A stretch of 64,000 nt of DNA from contig NZ_JAPWKF010000008.1 of the NCBI RefSeq assembly GCF_028283685.1, positions 124,001 through 188,000 on the forward strand, read 5' to 3'. This document shows positions 55,759 to 63,586 of this stretch, piece by piece. The number at the start of each line of letters is the position of its first letter. Positions within the stretch are counted from its first letter, which is position 1. The stretch is from Edaphobacter sp. (lineage in GTDB: Bacteria > Acidobacteriota > Terriglobia > Terriglobales > Acidobacteriaceae). The position numbers and the translations under genes were made by a program. Below the pieces are notes generated by a model, which was not told where the DNA came from, made no database searches, and saw nothing but the letters and a program-made list of their open reading frames with translations.

Positions 55759-56331
55759 TTACTTAGCAGTGATTGCGTCGCGCAGCCTGGCCCAGGTGAC
55801 GTCGAGTGTCTCCGGCAGTACGCGGGTCTCTGCGATCGTCGTCATGAAATTTGTATCACCGATCCAGCGCGGAAGTATATGGAGATGGATATGGCTCGCG
55901 ACGCCTGCTCCCGCGGCCTCGCCCAGATTCATTCCCAGATTGACGCCGTCCGGGCGATAGACGCTCTTTAATACCGTCTCCATCTTCTGCCCCAGCTCGA
56001 TCATCTCGTGCGCGGCATCCGGCGAGATCGCCGCCAGAGAATCGGTGTGCTGGTAGGGCAGCACCATCGCATGGGCGGTCGCGTAGGGAAAGGCATTCAG
56101 GCAGAGGAAGCAATGCTGCCCACGGTAAACGATATAGCTCGCTCGCTCGGCGATCTCCGGCTGCATGCCGTGTGCGATGGCATAATCGGTGGCGGCCAGC
56201 ATATTGCAGAAAACGCAGTGCTTGTCTTCGGACTCAGGCCATCCTGCCAGCTCGGCGGGCACCCCGGAACGTGCCTTGGGGTCGGTGCGGGTGATGTAAG
56301 CGTAGCGCCAGGGTGTCCAGAGATGATCCAT
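55759..56331 (-). CDS. HIT-family nucleotide hydrolase/transferase
   Basis: A 190-residue protein. It has a CVFC zinc pair (Cys39/Cys42), CLNAFPYATAHAMVLPYQH and the histidine triad His147-x-His149-x-His151 in SHIHLHILPRW, the family hallmark. The start MDHLWTPWRY is typical of Ap4A phosphorylase-like members of the HIT family. It cleaves dinucleoside polyphosphates or related nucleotides. It starts 373 bp from rpsA on the opposite strand. Confidence 0.92.
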   Translation of the reverse strand: MDHLWTPWRYAYITRTDPKARSGVPAELAGWPESEDKHCVFCNMLAATDYAIAHGMQPEIAERASYIVYRGQHCFLCLNAFPYATAHAMVLPYQHTDSLAAISPDAAHEMIELGQKMETVLKSVYRPDGVNLGMNLGEAAGAGVASHIHLHILPRWIGDTNFMTTIAETRVLPETLDVTWARLRDAITAK

Positions 56332-56704
56332 AAACTGATGTTAATAGAGAGAAGAGCAGAATCTCTCCATGCTGCAGGCAACGCTGAAATGGGTGAGGAC
56401 AGTATCTCTGTCGCCGTTAGGCGACATGGCGTCAATGAATGATGAAGAATGATGAAAATGCCTGCTGATAATCGGTAGTTCGGTTGACGTATTGTGGTAG
56501 AGGTTCTATCGTTGTAGTTGAGCCTCTGCGTGTGGGACCCAAGTGCAGCCGCTCCTACGATAAGCCGTAAATTCCTCCGGTAATTGCGAGCTTGACCAGG
56601 AAATTCGAGATCGGCTCTCTTTATTTGAGAGATTGCCGGCGGTTTCCTTTGACAGGCAGCACGTCCTTCCGATGGAATGCTTGGGTCCTGGAGTACGCAT
56701 TCAC
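56332..56704. other. HIT-rpsA intergenic region and rpsA leader
   Basis: A 373-bp gap between divergent genes. It holds the candidate rpsA promoter at 56484-56512, and an untranslated leader of about 190 bases before the S1 start. S1 binds its own leader in other bacteria; here I see no clear structure. No extra gene is seen. Confidence 0.5.
56484..56512 (+). promoter_or_regulatory. Candidate sigma-70 promoter for rpsA
   Basis: -35 TTGACG (56484-56489, one mismatch), 17-bp spacer and -10 TATCGT (56507-56512, two mismatches). It is about 190 bases upstream of the S1 start codon. Confidence 0.4.
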
Positions 56705-58630
56705 ATGGTAGATAACCATCATCCCGAAACCGAGAGCAAACCCCTGACCACCGAACTTGAAGTCCTGGCGCCCGAAGCGACGGCCGAGAACACCGAGCTG
56801 TCTTCCGAACTCACCCCTAACCCGCAGCAGACCGCTCCTTCGAGCGAGACCGTAGCAGAGCCCGCAGCAACAGCAGCGGCGATTGCTACCTCCGAGACCG
56901 AAGAGCCCGATTACGATGCAGCCGACTTTGCTGAGGCCTTGGCTAACTTTGACCGCGAACAAGCGGCAGAGACCGCAGCCGCGCAGAGCTTGACGACCGA
57001 AGAAACGATCGTCACCGGCACCGTAGTCAAGATCACCGATAAGCACGTGGTGATCGATATCGGTCTGAAGTCCGAGGGATTGATTCCTCTGGACCAGGTT
57101 CTGGATGTGAACGGCCAGCCGAAGTTCCAGCCCGGCGACCAGATCGAGGTTGTAGTCGAGCGTGAAGAGGCAGAGGGCGGATACCTCGTCAGCTACGAGA
57201 AGGCTCTGCGCCACAAGGTGTGGGACACGCTCGAAGCAGCTGCCAACGAAAAGACCCCGGTGAAGGGCCTCGTCCTTAGCCGCGTCAAGGGCGGTCTGAC
57301 CGTCGACATCGGCATCAAGGCCTTCCTGCCTGGCTCTCAGGTAGAGATTCGCCCCGTTCGCAACCTCGACGGCTACCTTGGTCAGGAGCTTGAGGTTCGC
57401 GTCATCAAGCTGAACAAGAAGCGCGGCAACGTCGTCATCAGCCGCAAGGAACTCCTCGAAGAGGATCAGAACGCCAAGAAGTCCGTGACGCTCGCGACCC
57501 TGGAAGAGGGTTCTGTGCTCACCGGAACGGTGAAGAACCTTACCGACTACGGTGCGTTCGTCGATATGGGCGGCCTCGATGGCCTGCTTCACATCACCGA
57601 CATGAGCTGGGGACGCCTGACCCACCCGCGTGACCTGGTCAACGTCGGCGATGAGATCCAGGTAAAGGTCCTCAAGTTCGACAAGGATAAGCAGCGCGTT
57701 TCGCTCGGCTTCAAGCAGCTGACGCCTGATCCGTGGCTCGATGCCACCGAGCGCTACCCGATCGGTGCGCAGGTGCGTGGCCGCGTCCTCTCCGTCACCG
57801 ACTACGGCGCGTTCGTCGAGCTCGAGCAGGGCATCGAAGGCCTGGTTCACGTCTCCGAGATGACCTGGTCCAAGCGCATGAAGCACCCGTCGAAGATGGT
57901 CAAGCCGGGCGATGAGGTCGACACGATCATCCTCAGCGTCAACCCCAATGACCGTCGCATCTCGCTGGGCATGAAGCAGCTGCAGGACAATCCCTGGGAG
58001 GCGCTCGAGGACAAGTATCCGATGGGTGCTGTCATCGAGGGTCGCGTCCGCAACCTCACCGACTTCGGTGCCTTCATCGAGATCGAGGATGGTATCGATG
58101 GCCTGGTACACGTCTCGAACCTGAGCTGGACCAAGCGCATCAAGCATCCTTCCGAGGTCCTGAAGAAGGGCGAGAAGGTCAAGGCTGTTGTTCTGGGTGT
58201 TGAGCCCGAGAATCGCCGCCTGTCGCTTGGTGTCAAGCAGCTCCAGCCCGATGTCTGGGATACGTTCTTCGCGCAGCATCGCGTTGGCGATGTGGTCAAG
58301 GGCAAGGTTCTGCGCACCGCGCAGTTCGGCGCCTTCGTCGAGATCGCTGAAGGTGTTGAGGGTCTCTGCCACGTCTCCGAAGCTGTTGACGAGAACAATG
58401 TTCCCGTCAGGCTGGAAGTCGGCGATGAGCACGAGTTCCGCATCGTCAAGATGAACCAGGACGAGAAGAAGGTCGGCCTGAGCATTCGCGCTGTGGGCGA
58501 AGAGGCCAGCCGCTCCGAGGTGGAGAGCTATAAGGAGCGCGATCACAAGGGATCGTCTTCGTCCTCCTCATCGAGCAGCACGACGCTGGGCGACCTCATC
58601 AACTGGAAGCGCTCGGAGTTCGGCGAGTAA
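56705..58630 (+). CDS. rpsA: 30S ribosomal protein S1
   Basis: A 641-residue RNA-binding ribosomal protein. Six S1 domains start near TIVTGTVVKITDKHV, PVKGLVLSRVKGGL, VLTGTVKNLTDYGAFVDMGG, QVRGRVLSVTDYGAF, VIEGRVRNLTDFGAF and VVKGKVLRTAQFGAF. An acidic, Glu/Ala/Thr-rich N-terminal extension of about 100 residues precedes them, longer than in E. coli. A poly-Ser stretch of nine Ser comes before the C-terminal LGDLINWKRSEFGE. ATG at 56705 is chosen because earlier in-frame ATGs read through non-conserved sequence. A strong terminator follows. Confidence 0.95.
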   Translation: MVDNHHPETESKPLTTELEVLAPEATAENTELSSELTPNPQQTAPSSETVAEPAATAAAIATSETEEPDYDAADFAEALANFDREQAAETAAAQSLTTEETIVTGTVVKITDKHVVIDIGLKSEGLIPLDQVLDVNGQPKFQPGDQIEVVVEREEAEGGYLVSYEKALRHKVWDTLEAAANEKTPVKGLVLSRVKGGLTVDIGIKAFLPGSQVEIRPVRNLDGYLGQELEVRVIKLNKKRGNVVISRKELLEEDQNAKKSVTLATLEEGSVLTGTVKNLTDYGAFVDMGGLDGLLHITDMSWGRLTHPRDLVNVGDEIQVKVLKFDKDKQRVSLGFKQLTPDPWLDATERYPIGAQVRGRVLSVTDYGAFVELEQGIEGLVHVSEMTWSKRMKHPSKMVKPGDEVDTIILSVNPNDRRISLGMKQLQDNPWEALEDKYPMGAVIEGRVRNLTDFGAFIEIEDGIDGLVHVSNLSWTKRIKHPSEVLKKGEKVKAVVLGVEPENRRLSLGVKQLQPDVWDTFFAQHRVGDVVKGKVLRTAQFGAFVEIAEGVEGLCHVSEAVDENNVPVRLEVGDEHEFRIVKMNQDEKKVGLSIRAVGEEASRSEVESYKERDHKGSSSSSSSSSTTLGDLINWKRSEFGE

Positions 58631-58654
58631 TCACCGACTCAACAAGCAAGATCG

Positions 58655-58680
58655 AAGGGCCTCCCGCATGGGAGGCCCTT
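58655..58680 (+). terminator. Intrinsic terminator after rpsA
   Basis: A perfect 11-bp GC-rich stem (58655-58665 with 58670-58680) with a GCAT loop, followed by TCGTATG. It lies 25 bases after the S1 stop. Confidence 0.82.
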
Positions 58681-58754
58681 TCGTATGTCCGCAGACTCAC
58701 CAGGAGCTAGGATCGCCAGAAGCCGAGACGGTACAGACTGAAGGTCGCATCAAT

Positions 58755-58804
58755 GTCTTACGTGGTCTTACGTGGTCTTACGTGGTCTTACGTGGTCTTA
58801 CGTG
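58755..58804. repeat. Five-copy 10-bp tandem repeat
   Basis: The unit GTCTTACGTG is repeated exactly five times without interruption, then runs into GCACGCCACG, which can pair with the last CGTGGC. The ACGT core is palindromic, so each unit holds a small half-site. Confidence 0.9.
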
Positions 58805-59045
58805 GCACGCCACGCTGTGCAGCATGGTCATGCCTGGTTTCCTGGAACGGGGGCGTCCAGGTTTTGTCGATGGCGAAGCGTCGTTGTAGTTGCTCTCTGA
58901 GCCATATCCTGCGAAACAAGGTGGCTACGTCTCGCTGAGAAAAATCGAAGTACGGGTAACCAAGGCAAGTGGGCAGGCGGAAGATGCGATCGCACGTCCC
59001 CTATGCTTGCGTTTGTTGCAAGGATGGAGATTCCGGAATATACGA

Positions 59046-59081
59046 AAATAGCCTCTCGTCCATTGGGAAGAGAGGCTATTT
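59046..59081 (-). terminator. Intrinsic terminator of the membrane protein gene
   Basis: AAATAGCCTCTC (59046-59057) pairs with GAGAGGCTATTT (59070-59081), 12-bp stem with a 12-base loop. The minus-strand transcript reads on into TTTTCG. Confidence 0.8.
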
Positions 59082-59098
59082 GTGAAGCGAGTGTGTTT

Positions 59099-60028
59099 CT
59101 ACGCCGAGACGGAGTGAAGCTCGTTGGAGTGAAGTGACTGCGGAAGCGGCATGGAGGCGATATCCGGAGCCTTGACCGTGGTGCGGCGCATCACCTCAAG
59201 CTCTGCGGGAGCAAAGAGCTCTGCAGGAATGCCACCGACGGCGACATATCCAGGCTCATCGCCCAGCGCCATGGAGATCTGGTTCCAGCGCAGGAAGGGA
59301 GACGTAGTCGGAAGCACGATGAGTCTGCGCTTGGGCTCCGGGAAGGCGAAGTACGCCGACCAGATGCAAAGTGTCGAGCAGATAGCAATTCCGCTGACGA
59401 TGTTGACCACAGAGTTCATGTTTGAACCATGGGCAAGCCAGGCTGCGCGAATAAGATCTGTCGTTGCCAGAAATCCGAGGCCGAAGCTAACGCCGAAGAT
59501 ACGACTGAGATAGGAGAGTCCCATCGGACGAATGGCAAAGCAGACGAATAGCAGCAGGCAGAGTGTAAGAATGCTCGATGTCTGCTGAAGCTGCGTCACC
59601 ATGGTGACCATGAACTTGGCGCCGGTAAGATGCGGACTGACCGCAACACCAATCGCCACAGCAATCGAGATTGCTGCAACCCAGCGGAAGACGAGCATTC
59701 CAAGCGTCTGCAGACCCTTGAGCGGAGCCATCGCGAGCTTAAAGATGCTGTAGATCACCAACAGCGAAAGAATCGACTCGATGGCGTATGTGATCCAGTA
59801 CGTGTAGAAGTACAGCGGATAAGCGCGGTGCAATCCCAGTGTGCGAGTGCCAAACAGCAGCAATGGGATACAAATCATGGCAGAGACAACTTTGCACGAC
59901 AACAGGGCAGTAAGATATGAAAATTTACCGGCCGCCTTACTGCGGATAAGCATAGTAAGCGCTACTCCACAGAGCATGGGCTCAAGGTAAGAGAGCAAAT
60001 CCAGTAAGGTGTTCTGTGTTTGTGTCAT
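59099..60028 (-). CDS. Seven-helix membrane protein of unknown function
   Basis: A 309-residue protein with about seven predicted membrane helices (residues 12-250) and a cytoplasmic-looking C-terminal tail of about 55 residues. The sequence TLLDLLSYLEPMLCGVALTM begins it. I have the impression of a family in Acidobacteria with no assigned function. Its start at 60028 has GGAG ten bases upstream. It is downstream of four identical secreted-peptide genes on the same strand (109 bp gap), so it is a candidate receptor or exporter for that peptide, but this is inference. Confidence 0.6.
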   Translation of the reverse strand: MTQTQNTLLDLLSYLEPMLCGVALTMLIRSKAAGKFSYLTALLSCKVVSAMICIPLLLFGTRTLGLHRAYPLYFYTYWITYAIESILSLLVIYSIFKLAMAPLKGLQTLGMLVFRWVAAISIAVAIGVAVSPHLTGAKFMVTMVTQLQQTSSILTLCLLLFVCFAIRPMGLSYLSRIFGVSFGLGFLATTDLIRAAWLAHGSNMNSVVNIVSGIAICSTLCIWSAYFAFPEPKRRLIVLPTTSPFLRWNQISMALGDEPGYVAVGGIPAELFAPAELEVMRRTTVKAPDIASMPLPQSLHSNELHSVSA

Positions 60029-60137
60029 TGTGTTCGTCTCCGTCCGACGACTACTTATTAAGCTAGCCCATCACCTGTGACGACACAATACTAATTTTTT
60101 AGCAAATGCAGAAAATTGCACAGTATTCCCAAAGCTT

Positions 60138-60311
60138 TTAGCGCATACCGCAGCCATTTGGATCGTCGGGGGCGCACATGGGGGTGGGCAGAGCCGAGTT
60201 GCGAGCGACGGAGATCTTGGAGGAGGTCGAAGCTGCCGAAATCTGTGTGGAGGCTGCTGCACCGGTGAGGACGAGGGCGACGACTGCTGCGCGGACGATG
60301 ATGTTCTTCAT
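60138..60311 (-). CDS. 57-residue secreted peptide, copy 1
   Basis: The product has a signal peptide (basic start MKNIIVRAA, hydrophobic core about 8-20, cleavage probably near SAA at 25-27) and a mature part of about 30 residues that ends ALPTPMCAPDDPNGCGMR. Cys46 and Cys54 are the only cysteines, so one disulfide loop CAPDDPNGC is likely. AGGGAG lies about 13 bases before the ATG. The protein is identical in all four copies. It is the copy nearest the seven-helix membrane protein. No known family is recognised; a secreted signal, toxin or adhesin are all possible. Confidence 0.78.
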   Translation of the reverse strand: MKNIIVRAAVVALVLTGAAASTQISAASTSSKISVARNSALPTPMCAPDDPNGCGMR

Positions 60312-60373
60312 GAGGATTTTTCTCCCTGGGTCTGAATGTCTAATCTTTTGAATCTGGATCGGTTAGCAGCTTT

Positions 60374-60547
60374 TTAGCGCATACCGCAGCCGTTTGGATC
60401 GTCAGGGGCGCACATGGGGGTGGGCAGAGCCGAGTTGCGAGCGACGGAGATCTTGGAGGAGGTGGAAGCTGCCGAAATCTGTGTGGAGGCTGCTGCACCG
60501 GTGAGGACGAGAGCGACGACTGCTGCGCGGACGATGATGTTCTTCAT
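60374..60547 (-). CDS. 57-residue secreted peptide, copy 2
   Basis: Identical in protein sequence to copies 1, 3 and 4. Compared with copy 1, its DNA differs at four third-codon positions, in the codons for Asn52, Pro48, Ser29 and Ala12, all synonymous. It is preceded by the same 62-bp spacer with AGGGAG before the start. No terminator is seen in the spacer, so the four genes can be read as one transcript. Confidence 0.78.
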   Translation of the reverse strand: MKNIIVRAAVVALVLTGAAASTQISAASTSSKISVARNSALPTPMCAPDDPNGCGMR

Positions 60548-60609
60548 GAGGATTTTTCTCCCTGGGTCTGAATGTCTAATCTTTTGAATCTGGATCGGTT
60601 AGCAGCTTT

Positions 60610-60783
60610 TTAGCGCATACCGCAGCCGTTTGGATCGTCGGGGGCGCACATGGGGGTGGGCAGAGCCGAGTTGCGAGCGACGGAGATCTTGGAGGAGGTA
60701 GAAGCTGCCGAAATCTGTGTGGAGGCTGCTGCACCGGTGAGGACGAGGGCGACGACTGCTGCGCGGACGATGATGTTCTTCAT
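60610..60783 (-). CDS. 57-residue secreted peptide, copy 3
   Basis: Same 57-residue product as the other copies. Its third-position state at Ser29 (TCT) is unique among the four copies (TCG, TCC, TCT, TCG for copies 1-4). The upstream spacer and ribosome-binding site match copies 1 and 2 exactly. Confidence 0.78.
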   Translation of the reverse strand: MKNIIVRAAVVALVLTGAAASTQISAASTSSKISVARNSALPTPMCAPDDPNGCGMR

Positions 60784-60845
60784 GAGGATTTTTCTCCCTG
60801 GGTCTGAATGTCTAATCTTTTGAATCTGGATCGGTTAGCAGCTTT

Positions 60846-61019
60846 TTAGCGCATACCGCAGCCGTTTGGATCGTCGGGGGCGCACATGGGGGTGGGCAGA
60901 GCCGAGTTACGTGCGACGGAGATCTTGGAGGAGGTCGAAGCTGCCGAAATCTGTGTGGAGGCTGCTGCACCGGTGAGGACGAGAGCGACGACTGCTGCGC
61001 GGACGATGATGTTTTTCAT
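60846..61019 (-). CDS. 57-residue secreted peptide, copy 4
   Basis: The first copy in transcription order and the most diverged: it alone has changed third positions in the codons for Ala36, Arg37 and Lys2, all synonymous. Its 5' flank is not the spacer found before the other copies but a different AT-rich sequence with AGGGG before the start. It may therefore carry the promoter for the whole array. An alternative in-frame start lies 69 bases upstream at 61088, but the Lys-Asn-Ile start is shared by all four. Confidence 0.8.
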   Translation of the reverse strand: MKNIIVRAAVVALVLTGAAASTQISAASTSSKISVARNSALPTPMCAPDDPNGCGMR

Positions 61020-61431
61020 GAGGACTACCCCTAAAGTGGTATTTACGTCTAAAAATTTTTCGCTGGACAACTGCGATGTCCTAACCATATGATGTGATCA
61101 TCGATAAGTCCAACGTTATGAGTTATATAGTGAAGTATTAATGTTTTGAGATTACTGAAGTAATAAGGTATACAAGACCTGGTTTTCTTCCTTATTTCGA
61201 AGGATTGGACTCTTACTCGATCGGTTGGAGCGATAATCGCCCCAAAAAATGAAGCTGGTGGGTAGAAACCATTCAAGAGTGAGGCAGGCACAATCTTCAG
61301 TCAGGCCGTTGCAGCCGCTTGCAGCTCGGCGCGGGCGTGGCACTGCGTGGCTCTCATCTTCGAGAGCCACTGGATCGGGCTGAAGGCATCAGTAGGAAAG
61401 CTGCCAGGTGATATGTGGCGGCAGAGGTGGG
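61020..61431. other. AT-rich region upstream of the peptide array
   Basis: About 410 bp between the peptide array and trpF. The first 280 bp are richer in A and T than the rest of the window and probably hold the array promoter, but I could not place a convincing -35/-10 pair. A nine-base-pair hairpin lies at 61347-61370. No gene is supported. Confidence 0.5.
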
Positions 61432-62121
61432 CTATTCGGCGGCGGCGGCCACCGGTCTTGATTTGGCGATCTCGAGGAATCGCGCCAGCCGGTCCGGATC
61501 TTTGCGGCCTGGGGTAGCTTCGACACCGCTGGCGACATCTACACCCCAAGGCTGCATCAGCTCGATGGCCTGGGCGAGGTTATCCGGCTTCAGGCCGCCC
61601 GCCGCGATCAGGCGCAGGTTGCGGCAGTGGTTGCGAAAGACCTCGCGCGCGGATCTCCAATCGAAGGAGACACCGGTGCCGCCTCCCAGTCGCCCCACGC
61701 GGGAGTCGACGAGCACGCGATCCGGGCCGCCGGAGTTCCTCACCAGGTCAAGCTGGCTGGCGATGTCGAAACTTGAGTCGGCTGAGCCGTCCGCGATCCA
61801 ATGCAGCGTCTGGACGAGGCCAAAGTTGAGTCCCAGCAGCTCGCGCAGACGTTCGATCAGCGCTGTATCGTGGCCGCCGTGCAGCTGGGCTGTATCCAGG
61901 CCTGCCTTCAGGGCGATCTCGGCGATCTCTTCTGCGCTGTGAGTGTAGAAGACGCCGACTTTTTCGATGTGCGACGGCAGGTGCGGCGTGATGGCGGCGA
62001 CCTGTTCGGCGCTCATCTGGCGTTGGCTTTCAGCGAAGACGAATCCCAGTGCATCGGCGCCGAGTTCAGCGGCGAGAAGGGCATCGTCAAGGTTGGTGTT
62101 GGCGCAGATCTTAACCCACAT
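61432..62121 (-). CDS. trpF: Phosphoribosylanthranilate isomerase
   Basis: A 229-residue TIM-barrel enzyme of tryptophan synthesis. VKICANTNLDDA is the usual opening (Cys6 as catalytic base), followed by GADALGFVF, VGVFYTHS, QLHGG, LVDSRVGRLGGGTGVSFDW and LIAAGGLKPDN with the general acid Asp in RVLVDSR. Its start is five bases after the trpC stop, so the pair is an operon. The C-terminus is Ala-rich (PVAAAAE). The rest of the trp pathway is outside the window. Confidence 0.95.
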   Translation of the reverse strand: MWVKICANTNLDDALLAAELGADALGFVFAESQRQMSAEQVAAITPHLPSHIEKVGVFYTHSAEEIAEIALKAGLDTAQLHGGHDTALIERLRELLGLNFGLVQTLHWIADGSADSSFDIASQLDLVRNSGGPDRVLVDSRVGRLGGGTGVSFDWRSAREVFRNHCRNLRLIAAGGLKPDNLAQAIELMQPWGVDVASGVEATPGRKDPDRLARFLEIAKSRPVAAAAE

Positions 62122-62126
62122 GTCGG

Positions 62127-62930
62127 TTAGAACTCGCTCGCGTAGTCGCGGTCAAGCAGCAGGGCGAGCGTTCCCGCGGGGTCGGGTTGCCGCATAAGCG
62201 TCTCGCCGATCAGGAAGCCGTGATAGCCCACCTCGCGCAGCAGGCGGATATCCTCTGCAGTGCGAAGTCCGCTCTCGGCTACCTTGACGGTTTCGGCAGG
62301 CATCACCGAGACCAGCTCAGGCAGCAGCTCCGGATGCATGGTGAAGGTGCGCAGGTCGCGGCTATTGACGCCGATCATGTCGAAGCCGAGGTCGATGGCG
62401 CGATCCAGCTCGGCGCGGTCGTGCACTTCGCAGAGGACGTCGAGGCCCATCTGTACTGCCTCATCGCGCAGGTCGCTGAGCGTCTGGTCCTCGTGCGCGG
62501 CGACGATCAGCAGGATGCAGTCGGCCCCATAAGCGCGGGCTTCGAGGATCTGGAAGGGGTCGAGCATGAAGTCCTTGCGCAGGCAGGGAATGCTGACGAC
62601 CGAGGACGCGGCCTCGAGGTCGGCGAGCGATCCCTGAAAGAACTCCTGGTCGGTGAGCACCGAGAGGCAGGCAGCGCCGTTTTCGGCGAATCCCTTGGCC
62701 AGCGTCGCAGGGTGAAACTCGGCGCGGATCAGTCCGCGGGAGGGGGAGGCCTTTTTTATCTCGGAGATAATGGCCGGCCCTGTTGCTGCGACCTCGCGCA
62801 TGCGGGAGATAAATCCTCGCGGAGTGTGAGAGGCAGCTTTACGCTCTAGTGCGGCGATGTCTGCGGAGGCCTTGCGGGCGTTCACTTCCAGCAGGGTATG
62901 GGCGAGGATCTGATCAAGCTGCGTCGGCAT
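62127..62930 (-). CDS. trpC: Indole-3-glycerol-phosphate synthase
   Basis: A 267-residue TIM-barrel enzyme. IISEIKKASPSRGLIR, CLSVLTDQEFFQGSL, LRKDFMLDPFQILEAR, GADCILLIVA, LCEVHDRAE, IGVNSRDLRTF and VAESGLRTAEDI match TrpC, including the lysines of EIKKASPS and LRKDF and the Glu of CEVH. It is the upstream gene of the trpC-trpF pair. A tRNA-Leu lies 116 bp from its start, on the same strand and upstream. Confidence 0.96.
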   Translation of the reverse strand: MPTQLDQILAHTLLEVNARKASADIAALERKAASHTPRGFISRMREVAATGPAIISEIKKASPSRGLIRAEFHPATLAKGFAENGAACLSVLTDQEFFQGSLADLEAASSVVSIPCLRKDFMLDPFQILEARAYGADCILLIVAAHEDQTLSDLRDEAVQMGLDVLCEVHDRAELDRAIDLGFDMIGVNSRDLRTFTMHPELLPELVSVMPAETVKVAESGLRTAEDIRLLREVGYHGFLIGETLMRQPDPAGTLALLLDRDYASEF

Positions 62931-63006
62931 GCGGTATCCCGGGCGGACCGTTGTGGAGCGCCCTCTTTAGATATTAGCTGATGCGGCGACTGGGGGCTTA
63001 AATGCC

Positions 63007-63032
63007 AAAAGGAGCGCATCGCGCTCCTTTTT
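63007..63032 (-). terminator. Intrinsic terminator after tRNA-Leu
   Basis: AAAAGGAGCGC (63007-63017) pairs with GCGCTCCTTTT (63021-63031) around a three-base loop. It is symmetrical, so it can act in both directions; it lies 15 bases after the tRNA. Confidence 0.82.
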
Positions 63033-63046
63033 CAATAAATCTTTTA

Positions 63047-63133
63047 TGGTGCCGAAGGGGGGACTCGAACCCCCACACCCTTGCGAGTACATGGACCTGA
63101 ACCATGCGCGTCTGCCAATTCCGCCACTTCGGC
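63047..63133 (-). tRNA. tRNA-Leu (anticodon CAG)
   Basis: An 87-nt type II tRNA with a long variable arm and encoded CCA. Acceptor GCCGAAG pairs with CTTCGGC. The anticodon arm reads GCATGG-TTCAGGT-CCATGT, with anticodon CAG for codon CUG, the most used leucine codon in this window. The T arm is GGGGG-TTCGAGT-CCCCC. Confidence 0.96.
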
Positions 63134-63303
63134 AACGGTCGTACACGCCCTGCCAGTAAGGCTGAACACTGTAACCGCGAGACTTTAGTCTTTCAAAAAC
63201 CGGACCCAATGTCAATGCAGCTGAAGTCCGCGGGTATCCTCAGAGAGAAGCCAAACTCCCGGTTGGAATTTGCGTCTACTTGGTTTGAGAGTGAACAGGA
63301 CCC

Positions 63304-63573
63304 ATGAAAGAACAGATGAAGTCAGCAAAAACTCCTGCCGCTGTGCCTGCGGTGGAGACGATCCCCGCAGACCTTGCCCTTGAGGTTCGCAAGCTGGTGC
63401 ACGACCTGAGCAATTCGCTCGAAGTCATCGTACAGACCAGCTATCTTCTGGGAACCCTGGATATGAAAGAACCGGGTTCGGAGTGGCTGCGCTTGATGGA
63501 CGACGGTGTCCGTCGCGCCATGGAGACCAATCTGTCGCTGCGCGAGTTTATGAAGACCCACGCGCAGCGTTGA
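63304..63573 (+). CDS. Small DHp-like helical protein
   Basis: An 89-residue soluble protein. VRKLVHDLSNSLEVIVQTSYLLG has the look of a histidine-kinase dimerisation helix (His followed by Asp-Leu-Ser-Asn), with a second helix SEWLRLMDDGVRRAMETN. There is no ATPase domain and no receiver. The His may be phosphorylated by a partner, or the protein may be a dimerisation decoy. It is convergent with a receiver protein across a 13-bp gap, which supports a phospho-signalling role. Confidence 0.55.
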   Translation: MKEQMKSAKTPAAVPAVETIPADLALEVRKLVHDLSNSLEVIVQTSYLLGTLDMKEPGSEWLRLMDDGVRRAMETNLSLREFMKTHAQR

Positions 63574-63586
63574 GTTAGCGCAGAGT

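Larger units (their letters stand above)
58631..59098. other. Intergenic region after rpsA
   Basis: About 470 bp holding the rpsA terminator, a five-copy 10-bp tandem repeat at 58755-58804 and the terminator of the minus-strand membrane protein at 59046-59081. No convincing gene is seen; the short frames through the repeat are repetitive artefacts. Confidence 0.55.
60133..61020. repeat. Four tandem 236-bp repeats, each with one peptide gene
   Basis: Stops lie at 60138, 60374, 60610 and 60846, exactly 236 bp apart. The 62-bp spacers between successive genes are identical. Coding parts differ at seven positions in total. Confidence 0.95.

Noticed and set aside
56621..58546. A 641-codon open frame on the strand opposite rpsA
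   Set aside because: It is a shadow of the S1 gene. Its acidic, Leu-rich composition is the complement of S1 codons, and it has no own start signal.
58755..58804. CRISPR array
   Set aside because: The repeats are only 10 bp, contiguous and without spacers. There are no cas genes near.
60133..61020. CRISPR array or insertion sequence
   Set aside because: The 236-bp units are protein-coding with synonymous differences and contain no transposase or unique spacers.
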